Positions 53,947 through 62,180 of a DNA stretch of 64,000 nt are shown here, piece by piece; positions within the stretch are counted from its first letter, which is position 1, and each line of letters opens with the position of its first letter. This stretch comes from CAVRZJ01 sp964594125 (GTDB lineage Bacteria; Acidobacteriota; Thermoanaerobaculia; Thermoanaerobaculales; Thermoanaerobaculaceae), in NCBI GenBank assembly GCA_964594125.1, contig CAZQLL010000008.1, positions 62,001 through 126,000 of the forward strand, read 5' to 3'. The notes beneath the pieces are model-generated. The model was not told the origin of the DNA. It did no database searches and saw only the letters and a program-made list of their open reading frames with translations. The position numbers were made by a program, and so were the translations under genes.

Positions 53947-56634
53947 ATGAGATCGGGAACGAAGGTCGGGCCCTACGAGGTGGTGGGCGCGCTCGGCGCC
54001 GGCGGCATGGGTGAGGTGTGGCGCGCCACCGACACCCGCCTCGGCCGCCAGGTCGCGCTCAAGCTGCTGCCCGAGGACTTCGAGGTCGATCCCGAGCGCC
54101 ACGCCCGCTTCGAGCGCGAGGCCAAGGTGCTTGCCTCGCTCAACCACCCAAACATCGCGGCGCTCTACGGCCTCGAGCACGTCGGCGAACGACACGCGCT
54201 GGTGATGGAGCTGGTGGAGGGCGAGGACCTCGCGCAGCGGCTCGCGCGCGGCCCGGTCCCGGCCGACGAGGCGCTCGCGATCGCGCTCCAGGTCGCCTCG
54301 GCGCTCGAGGCGGCGCACGAGAAGGGGATCGTCCACCGCGACCTCAAGCCGGCGAACGTCAAGGTCACTCCCGAGGGCACCGTGAAGGTGCTCGACTTCG
54401 GCCTCGCCAAGGCGTGGGAGGCCGACGGCGCCAGCTCCAACCCGTCGCTGTCGCCGACGATCACCGCACACCACACCCGCGAAGGGGTGATTCTCGGCAC
54501 CGCCGCCTACATGTCGCCGGAGCAGGCGCGCGGGAAACCGGTCGACCGGCGCGCCGACATCTGGGCGTTCGGCTGCCTGCTGTACGAGATGCTCACGGGG
54601 ACGCAGGCTTTCGGCGGCGACACCGTGACCGACGTCATTGCCGCTGTGGTAACGCGCGAGCCGGAGTGGAGCGCACTGCCGGCCGGCGTGACGGTGCGCT
54701 CCCGCGAGGTGCTGCGCCGCTGCTTGGAGAAGGACCCGAGGCGGCGCTACCGCGACATCGGCGACGTCCGCCTCGAGCTCGAGGAGAGCGGGCGCGCGGA
54801 CGCCCTTCCGCGTCCGGCCGCGGCGGCGGCGGCCGTCCCGGCGCGCGCGACGGCGCGGCGCGGCGCCGTGCCGTGGGCGGTGGCGGCGCTCGCCCTTCTC
54901 GCCGCCGCCGGCCTCGGCCTCGCCTACCGGCAGGCGACGGCGATGCGGCCGCCCTCGTTCCGCGCGCACCTCCTGCCGCCCGCGAAGACCACGTTCAACT
55001 TCGACGCCGCCACCGGCGGCCCGGTGCTGTCTCCCGACGGCTCCCGGGTGGCGTTCTCCGCCACCGATGCCTCCGGAAGAAAGCTGCTCTGGGTGCGGCC
55101 GCTCGACTCGCTCACCGCGCAGCCGCTCGAGGGCACGGACGACGCGTCGTTTCCCTTCTGGTCGCCCGACGGCCGCTTCCTGGCGTACTTCGCCGGCGGC
55201 AAGCTCAAGAAGATCGACACCCGCGGTGGCCCGCCGCAGTCGGTGTGCAACGCGTCGTCGGGGCGAGGCGGAACCTGGGGCGCGGGCGGTGAGATCGTGT
55301 TCGCACCCGATATCCAGGACGGCCTCAAGCGGGTGCCGGCCGCCGGCGGCGCGCCGGCCGACCTCGCCGGCCTCGACGCGGCCCGCCAGCAGACGAGCCA
55401 CCGCTGGCCGCACTTCCTCCCCGACGGCCGTCACTACATCTACTGGGGAGGCAACCCCTTCGCCACCAGCCAGGAGTCAAATGGCATCTACCTGGCCTCG
55501 CTCGGCGGGAGCGAGCAGCGGTTCCTGCTGTCCGCCGACAGCAACGCCCTCTACGCCCCGCCGGGGTATCTGCTGTTCCTGCGCGACCGCAGCCTCATGG
55601 CGCAGCCGTTCGACGCGAAGGCGTTCGCCACCACCGGCGAGGCGTTCCCGATCGCCGAGGAGGTGGCCAACCCGCAGAGCTACCGGCTCGGCGCGTTCTC
55701 GGTCGCGGCCGACGGCGCGCTCGTCTACCAGACCGGCGAGAACGGCCGCCTGCAACCCATCTGGCTCGGGAAGGACGGCGGCGAGGCGGGCGTCGCGGGC
55801 GAGTTCGCCGTCGTCTTCACGCCGCGGCTGTCTCCCGACGGCACCCGCCTGGCGCTGGCGGTTCAGGACCCCCAGACCAAGAACGTCGACATCTGGCTCG
55901 CCGATCTCGCCCGCGGCGTCAAGACACGCTTCACGTTCGATCCCGGAATCGAGTACCACCCGGTCTGGTCGCCGGACGGCAGCCGCATCGCCTACTCGGC
56001 GAACCCGAACGGCCGCTTCGACCTCTACGCCAAGAGCGCGTCGGGCACCGGCGAGCCGGAAGCGCTGCTCGTCTCCGACGCCGACAAATTCGCCAACGAC
56101 TGGTCGGCCGACGGCCGCTACCTCGCGTACATGAGCTCCGACTCGCGGTCGAAGACCGCGGTCGACCTGTGGACGCTGTCGATGGCCGCGGGGCGCGAGG
56201 CGTCGGTGTTCCTGCAGACCCAGTTCAGCGAAGGCAACGCGGCCTTCTCTCCCGACGGCCGCTGGGTCGCCTACCAGTCCGCCGAGTCCGGCAAGCTCGA
56301 GGTCTACATCACGACGTTCCCGACACCGGCGGGCAAGTGGCAGGTGTCGCAGGGCGGCGGCATCGAGCCGCGCTGGCGGCATGGCGGGTCCGCGCTGTGC
56401 TTCCGAACCGCCGACGGGACGCTCATGGAGGCCGCGGTGGCCAGCCGGGGGTCGGCGCTCGAGGTGGGGACGCCGCGCGCCGTCTCGCGCCTCCGGCTCG
56501 CCGAGACCGCGCCTCGCCTCTGGGCGTACGCCGTCTCGCCCAGGGACGGCCGCCTCCTCGTGCTGCAACCCGAGAAGGGCGAGTCGACGCCGCTCACGCT
56601 GGTGACGCGCTGGACCGACGCGGTCAGGCAGTAG
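53947..56634 (+). CDS. Transmembrane Ser/Thr kinase-PD40 protein (array kinase 9)
   Basis: 895 residues from ATG 53947, seven bases after the hydrolase stop; GAGGG in that gap is the ribosome site. Kinase: GAGGMGEV (17-24), Lys39, HRDLKPAN (Asp132), DFGLAK, MSPEQARG; membrane helix about 306-326; PD40 propeller ending LVTRWTDAV. Its kinase C-lobe (SNPSLSPTIT, REGVILGTAAYM, FGCLLYEMLTG) is nearly the same as that of kinase 2, yet its N-lobe reads GLEHVGERHALVMEL with no insertion, giving an empty-site counterpart. A strong inverted repeat follows its stop codon. Confidence 0.92.
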   Translation: MRSGTKVGPYEVVGALGAGGMGEVWRATDTRLGRQVALKLLPEDFEVDPERHARFEREAKVLASLNHPNIAALYGLEHVGERHALVMELVEGEDLAQRLARGPVPADEALAIALQVASALEAAHEKGIVHRDLKPANVKVTPEGTVKVLDFGLAKAWEADGASSNPSLSPTITAHHTREGVILGTAAYMSPEQARGKPVDRRADIWAFGCLLYEMLTGTQAFGGDTVTDVIAAVVTREPEWSALPAGVTVRSREVLRRCLEKDPRRRYRDIGDVRLELEESGRADALPRPAAAAAAVPARATARRGAVPWAVAALALLAAAGLGLAYRQATAMRPPSFRAHLLPPAKTTFNFDAATGGPVLSPDGSRVAFSATDASGRKLLWVRPLDSLTAQPLEGTDDASFPFWSPDGRFLAYFAGGKLKKIDTRGGPPQSVCNASSGRGGTWGAGGEIVFAPDIQDGLKRVPAAGGAPADLAGLDAARQQTSHRWPHFLPDGRHYIYWGGNPFATSQESNGIYLASLGGSEQRFLLSADSNALYAPPGYLLFLRDRSLMAQPFDAKAFATTGEAFPIAEEVANPQSYRLGAFSVAADGALVYQTGENGRLQPIWLGKDGGEAGVAGEFAVVFTPRLSPDGTRLALAVQDPQTKNVDIWLADLARGVKTRFTFDPGIEYHPVWSPDGSRIAYSANPNGRFDLYAKSASGTGEPEALLVSDADKFANDWSADGRYLAYMSSDSRSKTAVDLWTLSMAAGREASVFLQTQFSEGNAAFSPDGRWVAYQSAESGKLEVYITTFPTPAGKWQVSQGGGIEPRWRHGGSALCFRTADGTLMEAAVASRGSALEVGTPRAVSRLRLAETAPRLWAYAVSPRDGRLLVLQPEKGESTPLTLVTRWTDAVRQ

Positions 56635-56637
56635 GGT

Positions 56638-56683
56638 CATGCTGCGGGAGCGCGGGCGGCAGCGCCTGCGCTCCCGCAGCATG
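56638..56683 (+). terminator. Long perfect hairpin directly after array kinase 9
   Basis: A 16-bp perfect inverted repeat (56638-56653 / 56668-56683) with a 14-nt loop that can itself pair (GGCG / CGCC) starts four bases after the TAG stop. There is no U-tract, so termination may need Rho, or the hairpin may protect the 3' end of the mRNA. It marks a likely end of the transcription unit before the next kinase. Confidence 0.55.
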
Positions 56684-57075
56684 AAGGTGCCGTCACAACC
56701 TATCACTTCACATGCTACTCGAACGCGTCCTGTATCATCGCCGCTCGAGACGAGCGAGAGTCAACGCTCGGCTGCAGCACGTCTGATCTACTCCATCCGA
56801 GAGTCGTCGCGGCGCGCGCAGATTCTCGGGAGCAGCAGCGCCCCGGCGACCCGACAGGGTCGCCGGCGCGGAGGGGTGAAGGCGCCGGATTCACTCAGGC
56901 GCCGAGGGGAGGTCGCGAGACCTCCCCTCCAAGAGATAGTCAACGCTTCCCGAAAGGTGTCGGCGTGAGTGGAGGATCGGTGGCCGGAATGCCCCAGGCG
57001 GTGCGGCGTGTTCGACTGCGAGGTGTCCCCCGGCGGCCCGGACCGGGACGCCAGCGGCCCGAGGCCTGACCCCGC
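56684..57075 (+). other. Non-coding gap before array kinase 10, with two more perfect hairpins
   Basis: About 390 bp without a supported gene, unusual in this packed array. It holds a 10-bp perfect stem with GACA loop (56843-56852 / 56857-56866) and an 11-bp perfect stem with GCGA loop (56904-56914 / 56919-56929). A TATCAT box lies at 56733-56738 in an unusually A/T-containing stretch, with TTCACA 20 bp upstream, so a promoter is possible but badly spaced. The hairpins would lie in the leader of the next kinase mRNA if that promoter is used. Confidence 0.5.
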
Positions 57076-59805
57076 GTGATCGGCACCTCCCTCTCCCAGT
57101 ACCGCATCACCGCCGCGCTCGGCGCCGGCGGGATGGGCGAGGTGTGGCGCGCCGACGACACCAAGCTGGGGCGCGAGGTGGCGCTCAAGGTGCTGCCGGA
57201 GAGCTTCGCCGCCGACGACGACCGCCACGGCCGCTTCGAGCGCGAGGCGAAGACCCTGGCGTCGCTCAACCACCCCAACATCGCCACGCTCTACGGGCTC
57301 GAGCACCTCGACGGCCGGCACGTCCTGGTGATGGAGCTGGTGAAGGGCGAGGACCTGGCGGCGCGGATCGCACGCGGTCCGCTGCCGGTGGACGAGGCCG
57401 TCGCGATCGCGCGGCAGATCGGCGACGCCCTCGAGGCGGCCCACCAGGCCGGCATCGTCCATCGCGACCTCAAGCCCGCCAACGTCCGCATCCGGCCCGA
57501 CGGCGCCGTCAAGGTGCTCGACTTCGGCCTCGCCAAGGCGTGGACGCCGGCCGGCGGCATGTCGAGCTCGCCGGCCTCGGCCACCCTGGTCGGGCATGTC
57601 ACCGTGGCCGGCGTGATCCTCGGCACGGCGGCGTACATGTCGCCCGAGTCGGCGCGCGGCAGGGAGGTCGACCGACGCGCCGACGTGTGGGCGTTCGGCG
57701 CCGTGATATGGGAGATGCTGACGGGGCAGCCGTTGTTCCAGGGCGACACGCTGTCCGACGTGCTGGCGGCGGTGCTCACCAGCGAGCCCGACTGGCAGGC
57801 GCTCGAGAAGAAGGCCGGCGCCGCGGTGGCAAGGGTCGTGCGCGGCTGCCTCGAGAAGGATCCGCGCCAGCGCTTCACGAGCGCGGCGGACGTCGCGCTC
57901 CTGCTCGACCGCGCCAGCCACGACGATGCACGGCCGGCGGTCCGCGGCCGGCAGTGGACACCCGCTCGGCGCGCCGCAGCCGCGCTCGCCGGCGCGGGCC
58001 TGCTCGTCGCCGGGGCAGTCGGCGGCATCGCCTGGCGAGGGCGCGCGGCCGACCCCGGCCCCGCGGTCACGCGCTCCGCGGTCGTCGACCCCGATCTCGT
58101 CGTCTCCTCGGGTATCGCCCTGTCGGCGGACGGCCGGCGCCTGGCGTTCGTGGTCGAGCGGGAGAGCGGCAACGTCCTGGCGGTCAGAGCGCTGGACCGC
58201 TTCGACCCGGTCGTGCTGCCCGGTACGGAAGGCGCGATGTGCCCGTTCTTCTCGCCGGACGGCGCCTGGCTCGGGTACTTCACCCGCACGGAGCTGCGCA
58301 AGGTCCCGGTCGGCGGCGGCTCGCCGAGGACGATCGCGACGTTCGGCGGCGGCGTCCGCTTCGACCCGTGGAACTCGGCGTCGTACCCGACTGCGGACTG
58401 GGGGAACGACGATACGATCGTGTACTCCTCCGGCTTCTGGCGCCAACCGTCGACGCTCACCGGTCTCTGGGCGGTGCCGGCTGCCGGCGGCGAGCCGCGG
58501 GCGCTGACGCACCTCGACGGTACCGAGCTGGGGCACAGGTGGCCGACGTTCACGCCCGACGGCCGGCACGTCGCCTTCACGGCGCTCGGCGTCGGGCCCC
58601 GCAACACCCACATCGACCTCGTCGAGCGGGCGTCGGGGCGGCGCCGGCGACTGCACGAGGGGGGAGCGGGCGGCCGCGTCCTGCGCTCGGGCTACCTCGT
58701 CTACCTCGACAGCTTCTACAGCCGCCTGGCGGCGGTGGCGATCGACCTCCGCACCCTGGAGACGACGGCGGCCGGGACACCGCTGATCGAGGGCGTGAGC
58801 ACGAGCCCGTCGCAGAGCTACGCGGTGTCACGCGACGGCACGCTCGCCTACGTCGCGGCCGGCCCGGGCAACCAGGAGAACCGGGTGGTCCGGGTAGGCC
58901 TCGACGGGTCGGTGGCGACGCTCGTCGAGCGGGGCGGGAACTGGTATCAGCCGCGAATGTCCCCCGACGGTCGCCGCCTGGTCGTGCGCGAGGTCGGCGA
59001 CGAGTGCCGCCTGTGGCTGTTCGACCTCGGACGGCGAACGCTGACGCCGCTGACCACCAGCGGCGACAACCACCAGCCGATCTGGTCGCGCGGCGGCCGC
59101 GAGGTGGTGTTCGGGCGCGAGGACTCGTCGCAGGGCGCTCGCGGTATCTCCCGTCAGGTCGCCGACGGCAGCCTGCCGCCGGAGGAGCTCGTCTCCGGGG
59201 GCGCCGGCGACAGGTCCGGCGGCGCCGGCGTGTCGTCCGTCCCCTATCCGGACTCCTTCTCGCCGGGCGACCGCGAGCTCCTCTACGAGCAGTCGACGCT
59301 CGCCACGGGCTCCGACCTCTGGGTGATGCCCATGAGCGGCAGGGTGCCCGTTCCGTTCCTCGCCTCGCCGGCGTTTGAGGGCGACGGCGCGATCTCGCCC
59401 GACGGGCGGTGGGTGGCGTACGTGTCGGACGAGAGCGGCCGGCAGGAGGTGTACGTCCGCACCTACCCGGAGAAGGGCGGGCGGCTGCAGGTCTCGGTGG
59501 CGGGCGGCGAGTGGCCGCTGTGGTCGCACGACGGGACGCGCCTCTTCTTCAGCCAGGGGCGGCGCCTGATGGCGGTGACCTTCAGCGGTGACGGGCCGGA
59601 GGCCTCGGCCGACCGACCGCAGGCCGTGCTCGAGGGGTTCGACTTCGGGCGGGGCACGCTCGACGTGATGCCCGACGGGTCCGGCTTCGTGCTCGTCCAG
59701 CCGACCTCGCGCGGCCTCGTCGAGATCCGTCTCGTCGCCGGGTGGACCCGCGAACTGCGCGAGACCGTGCCCGCGGACTCGCGGCACTGGACGACCTCGC
59801 CGTAG
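57076..59805 (+). CDS. Transmembrane Ser/Thr kinase-PD40 protein (array kinase 10)
   Basis: 909 residues from a GTG start. Kinase: GAGGMGEV (16-23), Lys38, HRDLKPAN (Asp131), DFGLAK, with MSPESARG where the others have MSPEQ; membrane helix about 300-318; PD40 propeller. It is the most diverged of the array: the HEKG motif common before HRD is HQAG, and the region after the C-lobe is short. The propeller contains a Gly-rich insert (SGGAGDRSGGAGVSS) late in the domain. The N-lobe site is uninterrupted (GLEHLDGRHVLVMEL). No ribosome site of note precedes it. Confidence 0.9.
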   Translation: MIGTSLSQYRITAALGAGGMGEVWRADDTKLGREVALKVLPESFAADDDRHGRFEREAKTLASLNHPNIATLYGLEHLDGRHVLVMELVKGEDLAARIARGPLPVDEAVAIARQIGDALEAAHQAGIVHRDLKPANVRIRPDGAVKVLDFGLAKAWTPAGGMSSSPASATLVGHVTVAGVILGTAAYMSPESARGREVDRRADVWAFGAVIWEMLTGQPLFQGDTLSDVLAAVLTSEPDWQALEKKAGAAVARVVRGCLEKDPRQRFTSAADVALLLDRASHDDARPAVRGRQWTPARRAAAALAGAGLLVAGAVGGIAWRGRAADPGPAVTRSAVVDPDLVVSSGIALSADGRRLAFVVERESGNVLAVRALDRFDPVVLPGTEGAMCPFFSPDGAWLGYFTRTELRKVPVGGGSPRTIATFGGGVRFDPWNSASYPTADWGNDDTIVYSSGFWRQPSTLTGLWAVPAAGGEPRALTHLDGTELGHRWPTFTPDGRHVAFTALGVGPRNTHIDLVERASGRRRRLHEGGAGGRVLRSGYLVYLDSFYSRLAAVAIDLRTLETTAAGTPLIEGVSTSPSQSYAVSRDGTLAYVAAGPGNQENRVVRVGLDGSVATLVERGGNWYQPRMSPDGRRLVVREVGDECRLWLFDLGRRTLTPLTTSGDNHQPIWSRGGREVVFGREDSSQGARGISRQVADGSLPPEELVSGGAGDRSGGAGVSSVPYPDSFSPGDRELLYEQSTLATGSDLWVMPMSGRVPVPFLASPAFEGDGAISPDGRWVAYVSDESGRQEVYVRTYPEKGGRLQVSVAGGEWPLWSHDGTRLFFSQGRRLMAVTFSGDGPEASADRPQAVLEGFDFGRGTLDVMPDGSGFVLVQPTSRGLVEIRLVAGWTRELRETVPADSRHWTTSP

Positions 59806-59870
59806 GCGCTCGTGCCGGAAGCGACGGCTTGACGGCGCGCGACACGGAGGGGCATCCTCCCGGACCAGCG

Positions 59871-61154
59871 ATGGCGATCTCGGAACCGACACGCGCGGAC
59901 CTCGAGGCGCTCGATGACGCCGACCCACTGCGCGGGCTGCGCGACCTCTTCGAGCTGCCGCCGGGGGTGATCTACCTCGACGGGAACTCGCTCGGCCCGC
60001 TGCCCCGGTCCGCCGCTGCGCGCCTGCAGCGGGCGGTGGCCGACGAGTGGGGCCGCGGCCTGATCGGCAGTTGGAACCGGGCCGGCTGGATCGACCTGCC
60101 GTACTGCCTGGGCGACAGGATCGCGCCCCTGATCGGCGCCGCGCCCGGCGAGGTGGTGGTCGCCGACTCCACCTCGGTCAACCTGTTCAAGGTCCTCGCG
60201 GCCGCAGCCGCACTCCAGCAGCAGGACGCGCCCGCGCGGCGGGTGATCCTCTCCGAGCGGGAGAACTTCCCGACCGACCTCTACGTCGCCTCGTCGGTCG
60301 CCCGGGAGCGCGGGCTCGAGCTGCGCCTCGTCGACACGGAGCAGCTCGACGCGGCGCTGGACGGGCAGACGGCCGTGCTGCTGCTCACGCACGTCAACTA
60401 CCGCACGGGCCGCATGCACGACCTGCCCGCGCTGACGCGAGCCGCGCACGCCGCCGGGGCCCTGGCAATCTGGGACCTCGCGCACTCGACCGGCGCGGTA
60501 CCGGTGGACCTGAACGGCGCCGGCGCCGACTTTGCCGTCGGGTGCGGCTACAAGTATCTCAACGGCGGCCCCGGCGCACCCGCCTTCCTGTGGGCCCACC
60601 GCCGTCACCGCGAGCGCGCCGCGCAGCCGCTGGCGGGGTGGATGGGGCACGCGGCGCCGTTCGCGTTCGTCCCGGCCTACCGCCCCGCGGCCGGGATCGG
60701 CCGGTTCTTGTGCGGCACGCCGCCGGTGCTCTCGATGCTGGCGCTCGCGTGCGGCGTCGACACGGTGCGCGCCGCCGACCCTCTCGGCGGCGTGCCGGCG
60801 CTGCGCGCGAAGTCGCTCGCGCTCACTCGCACCTTCGTCGAGCTGGTCGAACGCCGCTGCGGCGGCACGGGACTGGAGTGCGTGTCGCCACGCGAGGACG
60901 CGCGGCGCGGCAGTCACGTTTCCCTGGCCCGCGCGGAGGGCGGCTACGCGCTCGTGCAGGCGTTGATCGGGCGCGGCATCGTCGGCGACTTCCGCGCCGG
61001 GGGCGCCGGCGCGCCGGACATCCTCCGCTTCGGCTTCGCACCGCTGTACGTGCGATTCGTCGACGTCTGGGACGCCGTCGAGCATCTGCGGCAGGTCCTG
61101 GCCGCCGACGAGTGGCGCCACGAGCGTTTCCGGCAGCGCGCCACGGTCACCTGA
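59871..61154 (+). CDS. kynU: Kynureninase
   Basis: 427 residues, normal for the family. A fold-type I PLP enzyme with YLDGNSLGPLP near the N-terminus, IWDLAHSTGA (Asp that contacts the cofactor ring) and VGCGYKYLNGGPGAP with the Schiff-base lysine, the kynureninase signature. It cleaves L-kynurenine to anthranilate and alanine (or 3-hydroxykynurenine to 3-hydroxyanthranilate) in tryptophan catabolism. No other kynurenine-pathway gene is in the window. The ATG at 59871 has only a weak ribosome site; a better GGAGGGG lies about 20 bases upstream and is inside a small hairpin. It follows the last kinase by 65 bp and faces the SGNH hydrolase gene. Confidence 0.92.
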   Translation: MAISEPTRADLEALDDADPLRGLRDLFELPPGVIYLDGNSLGPLPRSAAARLQRAVADEWGRGLIGSWNRAGWIDLPYCLGDRIAPLIGAAPGEVVVADSTSVNLFKVLAAAAALQQQDAPARRVILSERENFPTDLYVASSVARERGLELRLVDTEQLDAALDGQTAVLLLTHVNYRTGRMHDLPALTRAAHAAGALAIWDLAHSTGAVPVDLNGAGADFAVGCGYKYLNGGPGAPAFLWAHRRHRERAAQPLAGWMGHAAPFAFVPAYRPAAGIGRFLCGTPPVLSMLALACGVDTVRAADPLGGVPALRAKSLALTRTFVELVERRCGGTGLECVSPREDARRGSHVSLARAEGGYALVQALIGRGIVGDFRAGGAGAPDILRFGFAPLYVRFVDVWDAVEHLRQVLAADEWRHERFRQRATVT

Positions 61155-61215
61155 CACGAGGTCGCCGCACCGCTCGGAGCGTCCAGCGGCCCGGGGTGCG
61201 CGAGCAGCGCGTGGG

Positions 61216-61953
61216 CTACCGCGACGTCGAGAGCGCGGCGAGCGCCTGCGGCAGCACCAGCTCCACCCAGCGCGCGTACATCGCTTCCGACGGGTGCAGC
61301 CCGTCCGCAGCGAGCAGGCCGCCGTCCGCCGCGGCCTCGCGCGAGACCGCTGTGACGTCGACCCAGCGGGCTCCGGCGGCCTCCGCCTCGGCGCGGTTCA
61401 CGGCGTTGTACGCGTCGATCTCGGCGGCGATGCGAGGGCGGTCACGGCCGGCGGCGAAGGGCGTCACCCCCCAATCGGGGATCGACAGCACCAGGACCCG
61501 CGCCGGCCGCCCGCCTGCGAAGCCGATCGCTTCGCGGAGCAGCTCCCGGAAGCGTCCCGGGTACTCGGCGGCCGGGCGCCCGCGGTACTGGTCGTTGACG
61601 CCGACGAGCAGGGAGACGAGGTCGTAGCCGGGAGCGAGCCCCGCGGCGGCGATCGCCGCCGCCAGCTCGTCGGTGGTCCATCCGGTGCGCGCGACGACAC
61701 GCAGCTCACCGGCCGCCGTACCGCCGGCGGCGAGCGCCGCGGCAAGCTGCGCTGGCCAGCGCTCTTCGGGCGTCACTCCCTCGCCGATCGTGTACGAGTC
61801 GCCGAGCGCAAGAATCCGCACGGGTCCCTCCTCCGCGACGCTCGTGCCCGCCGCGGCGCGCGCCTGCGCCGCCGCTGCGGTGACGCCGAGTGCGAGGAGC
61901 GCGAGCACCGTCACGGGCCGCCGGGCAAGGTCCACGACCTGAGTCTCGACCAT
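61216..61953 (-). CDS. Secreted SGNH/GDSL-family hydrolase
   Basis: 245 residues from ATG 61953. An N-terminal hydrophobic segment (about 13-33, VTVLALLALGVTAAAAQARA) is a signal peptide. SGNH blocks are in order: ALGDSYT (nucleophile Ser), VGVNDQY (block III Asn) and DGLHPS (Asp-x-x-His pair). These enzymes are esterases, lipases or deacetylases; the short form with a leader suggests a periplasmic or extracellular carbohydrate or lipid esterase. It is convergent with kynU across a 61-bp gap with no clear terminator, and divergent from the malate synthase gene. Confidence 0.87.
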   Translation of the reverse strand: MVETQVVDLARRPVTVLALLALGVTAAAAQARAAAGTSVAEEGPVRILALGDSYTIGEGVTPEERWPAQLAAALAAGGTAAGELRVVARTGWTTDELAAAIAAAGLAPGYDLVSLLVGVNDQYRGRPAAEYPGRFRELLREAIGFAGGRPARVLVLSIPDWGVTPFAAGRDRPRIAAEIDAYNAVNRAEAEAAGARWVDVTAVSREAAADGGLLAADGLHPSEAMYARWVELVLPQALAALSTSR

Positions 61954-62093
61954 CGATCCGGATCGTAGCACCGGCGCGACGTTCGCCCTCGGAATGCTAC
62001 AGGAAAACGGAGCGGACCCTCCGCGTTGCCCCGACGCGCACACGGCGGCAGGAATACTCCCCGGGAGAGCGCGGTTCGAACTCCCGTGGTTTC

Positions 62094-62122
62094 TTGCCGC
62101 GGCGCGGCGAAACGGCTAGCAT
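62094..62122 (+). promoter_or_regulatory. Possible sigma70-type promoter of the malate synthase gene
   Basis: TTGCCG (62094-62099) and TAGCAT (62117-62122) are 17 bp apart, each matching four of six consensus bases, about 58 bp before the ATG. The match is modest for such GC-rich DNA. Confidence 0.4.
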
Positions 62123-62180
62123 GGGTGGTGGAACCGACGGCAGGTGCAGGCAGGGTGTCTCACCCCCCGGGAGGCACGAC

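Noticed and set aside
62070..62100. GGTTCGAACTCCC resembling a tRNA T-loop
   Set aside because: The flanking bases do not pair into a T-stem, and no anticodon or acceptor stem could be built on either strand.
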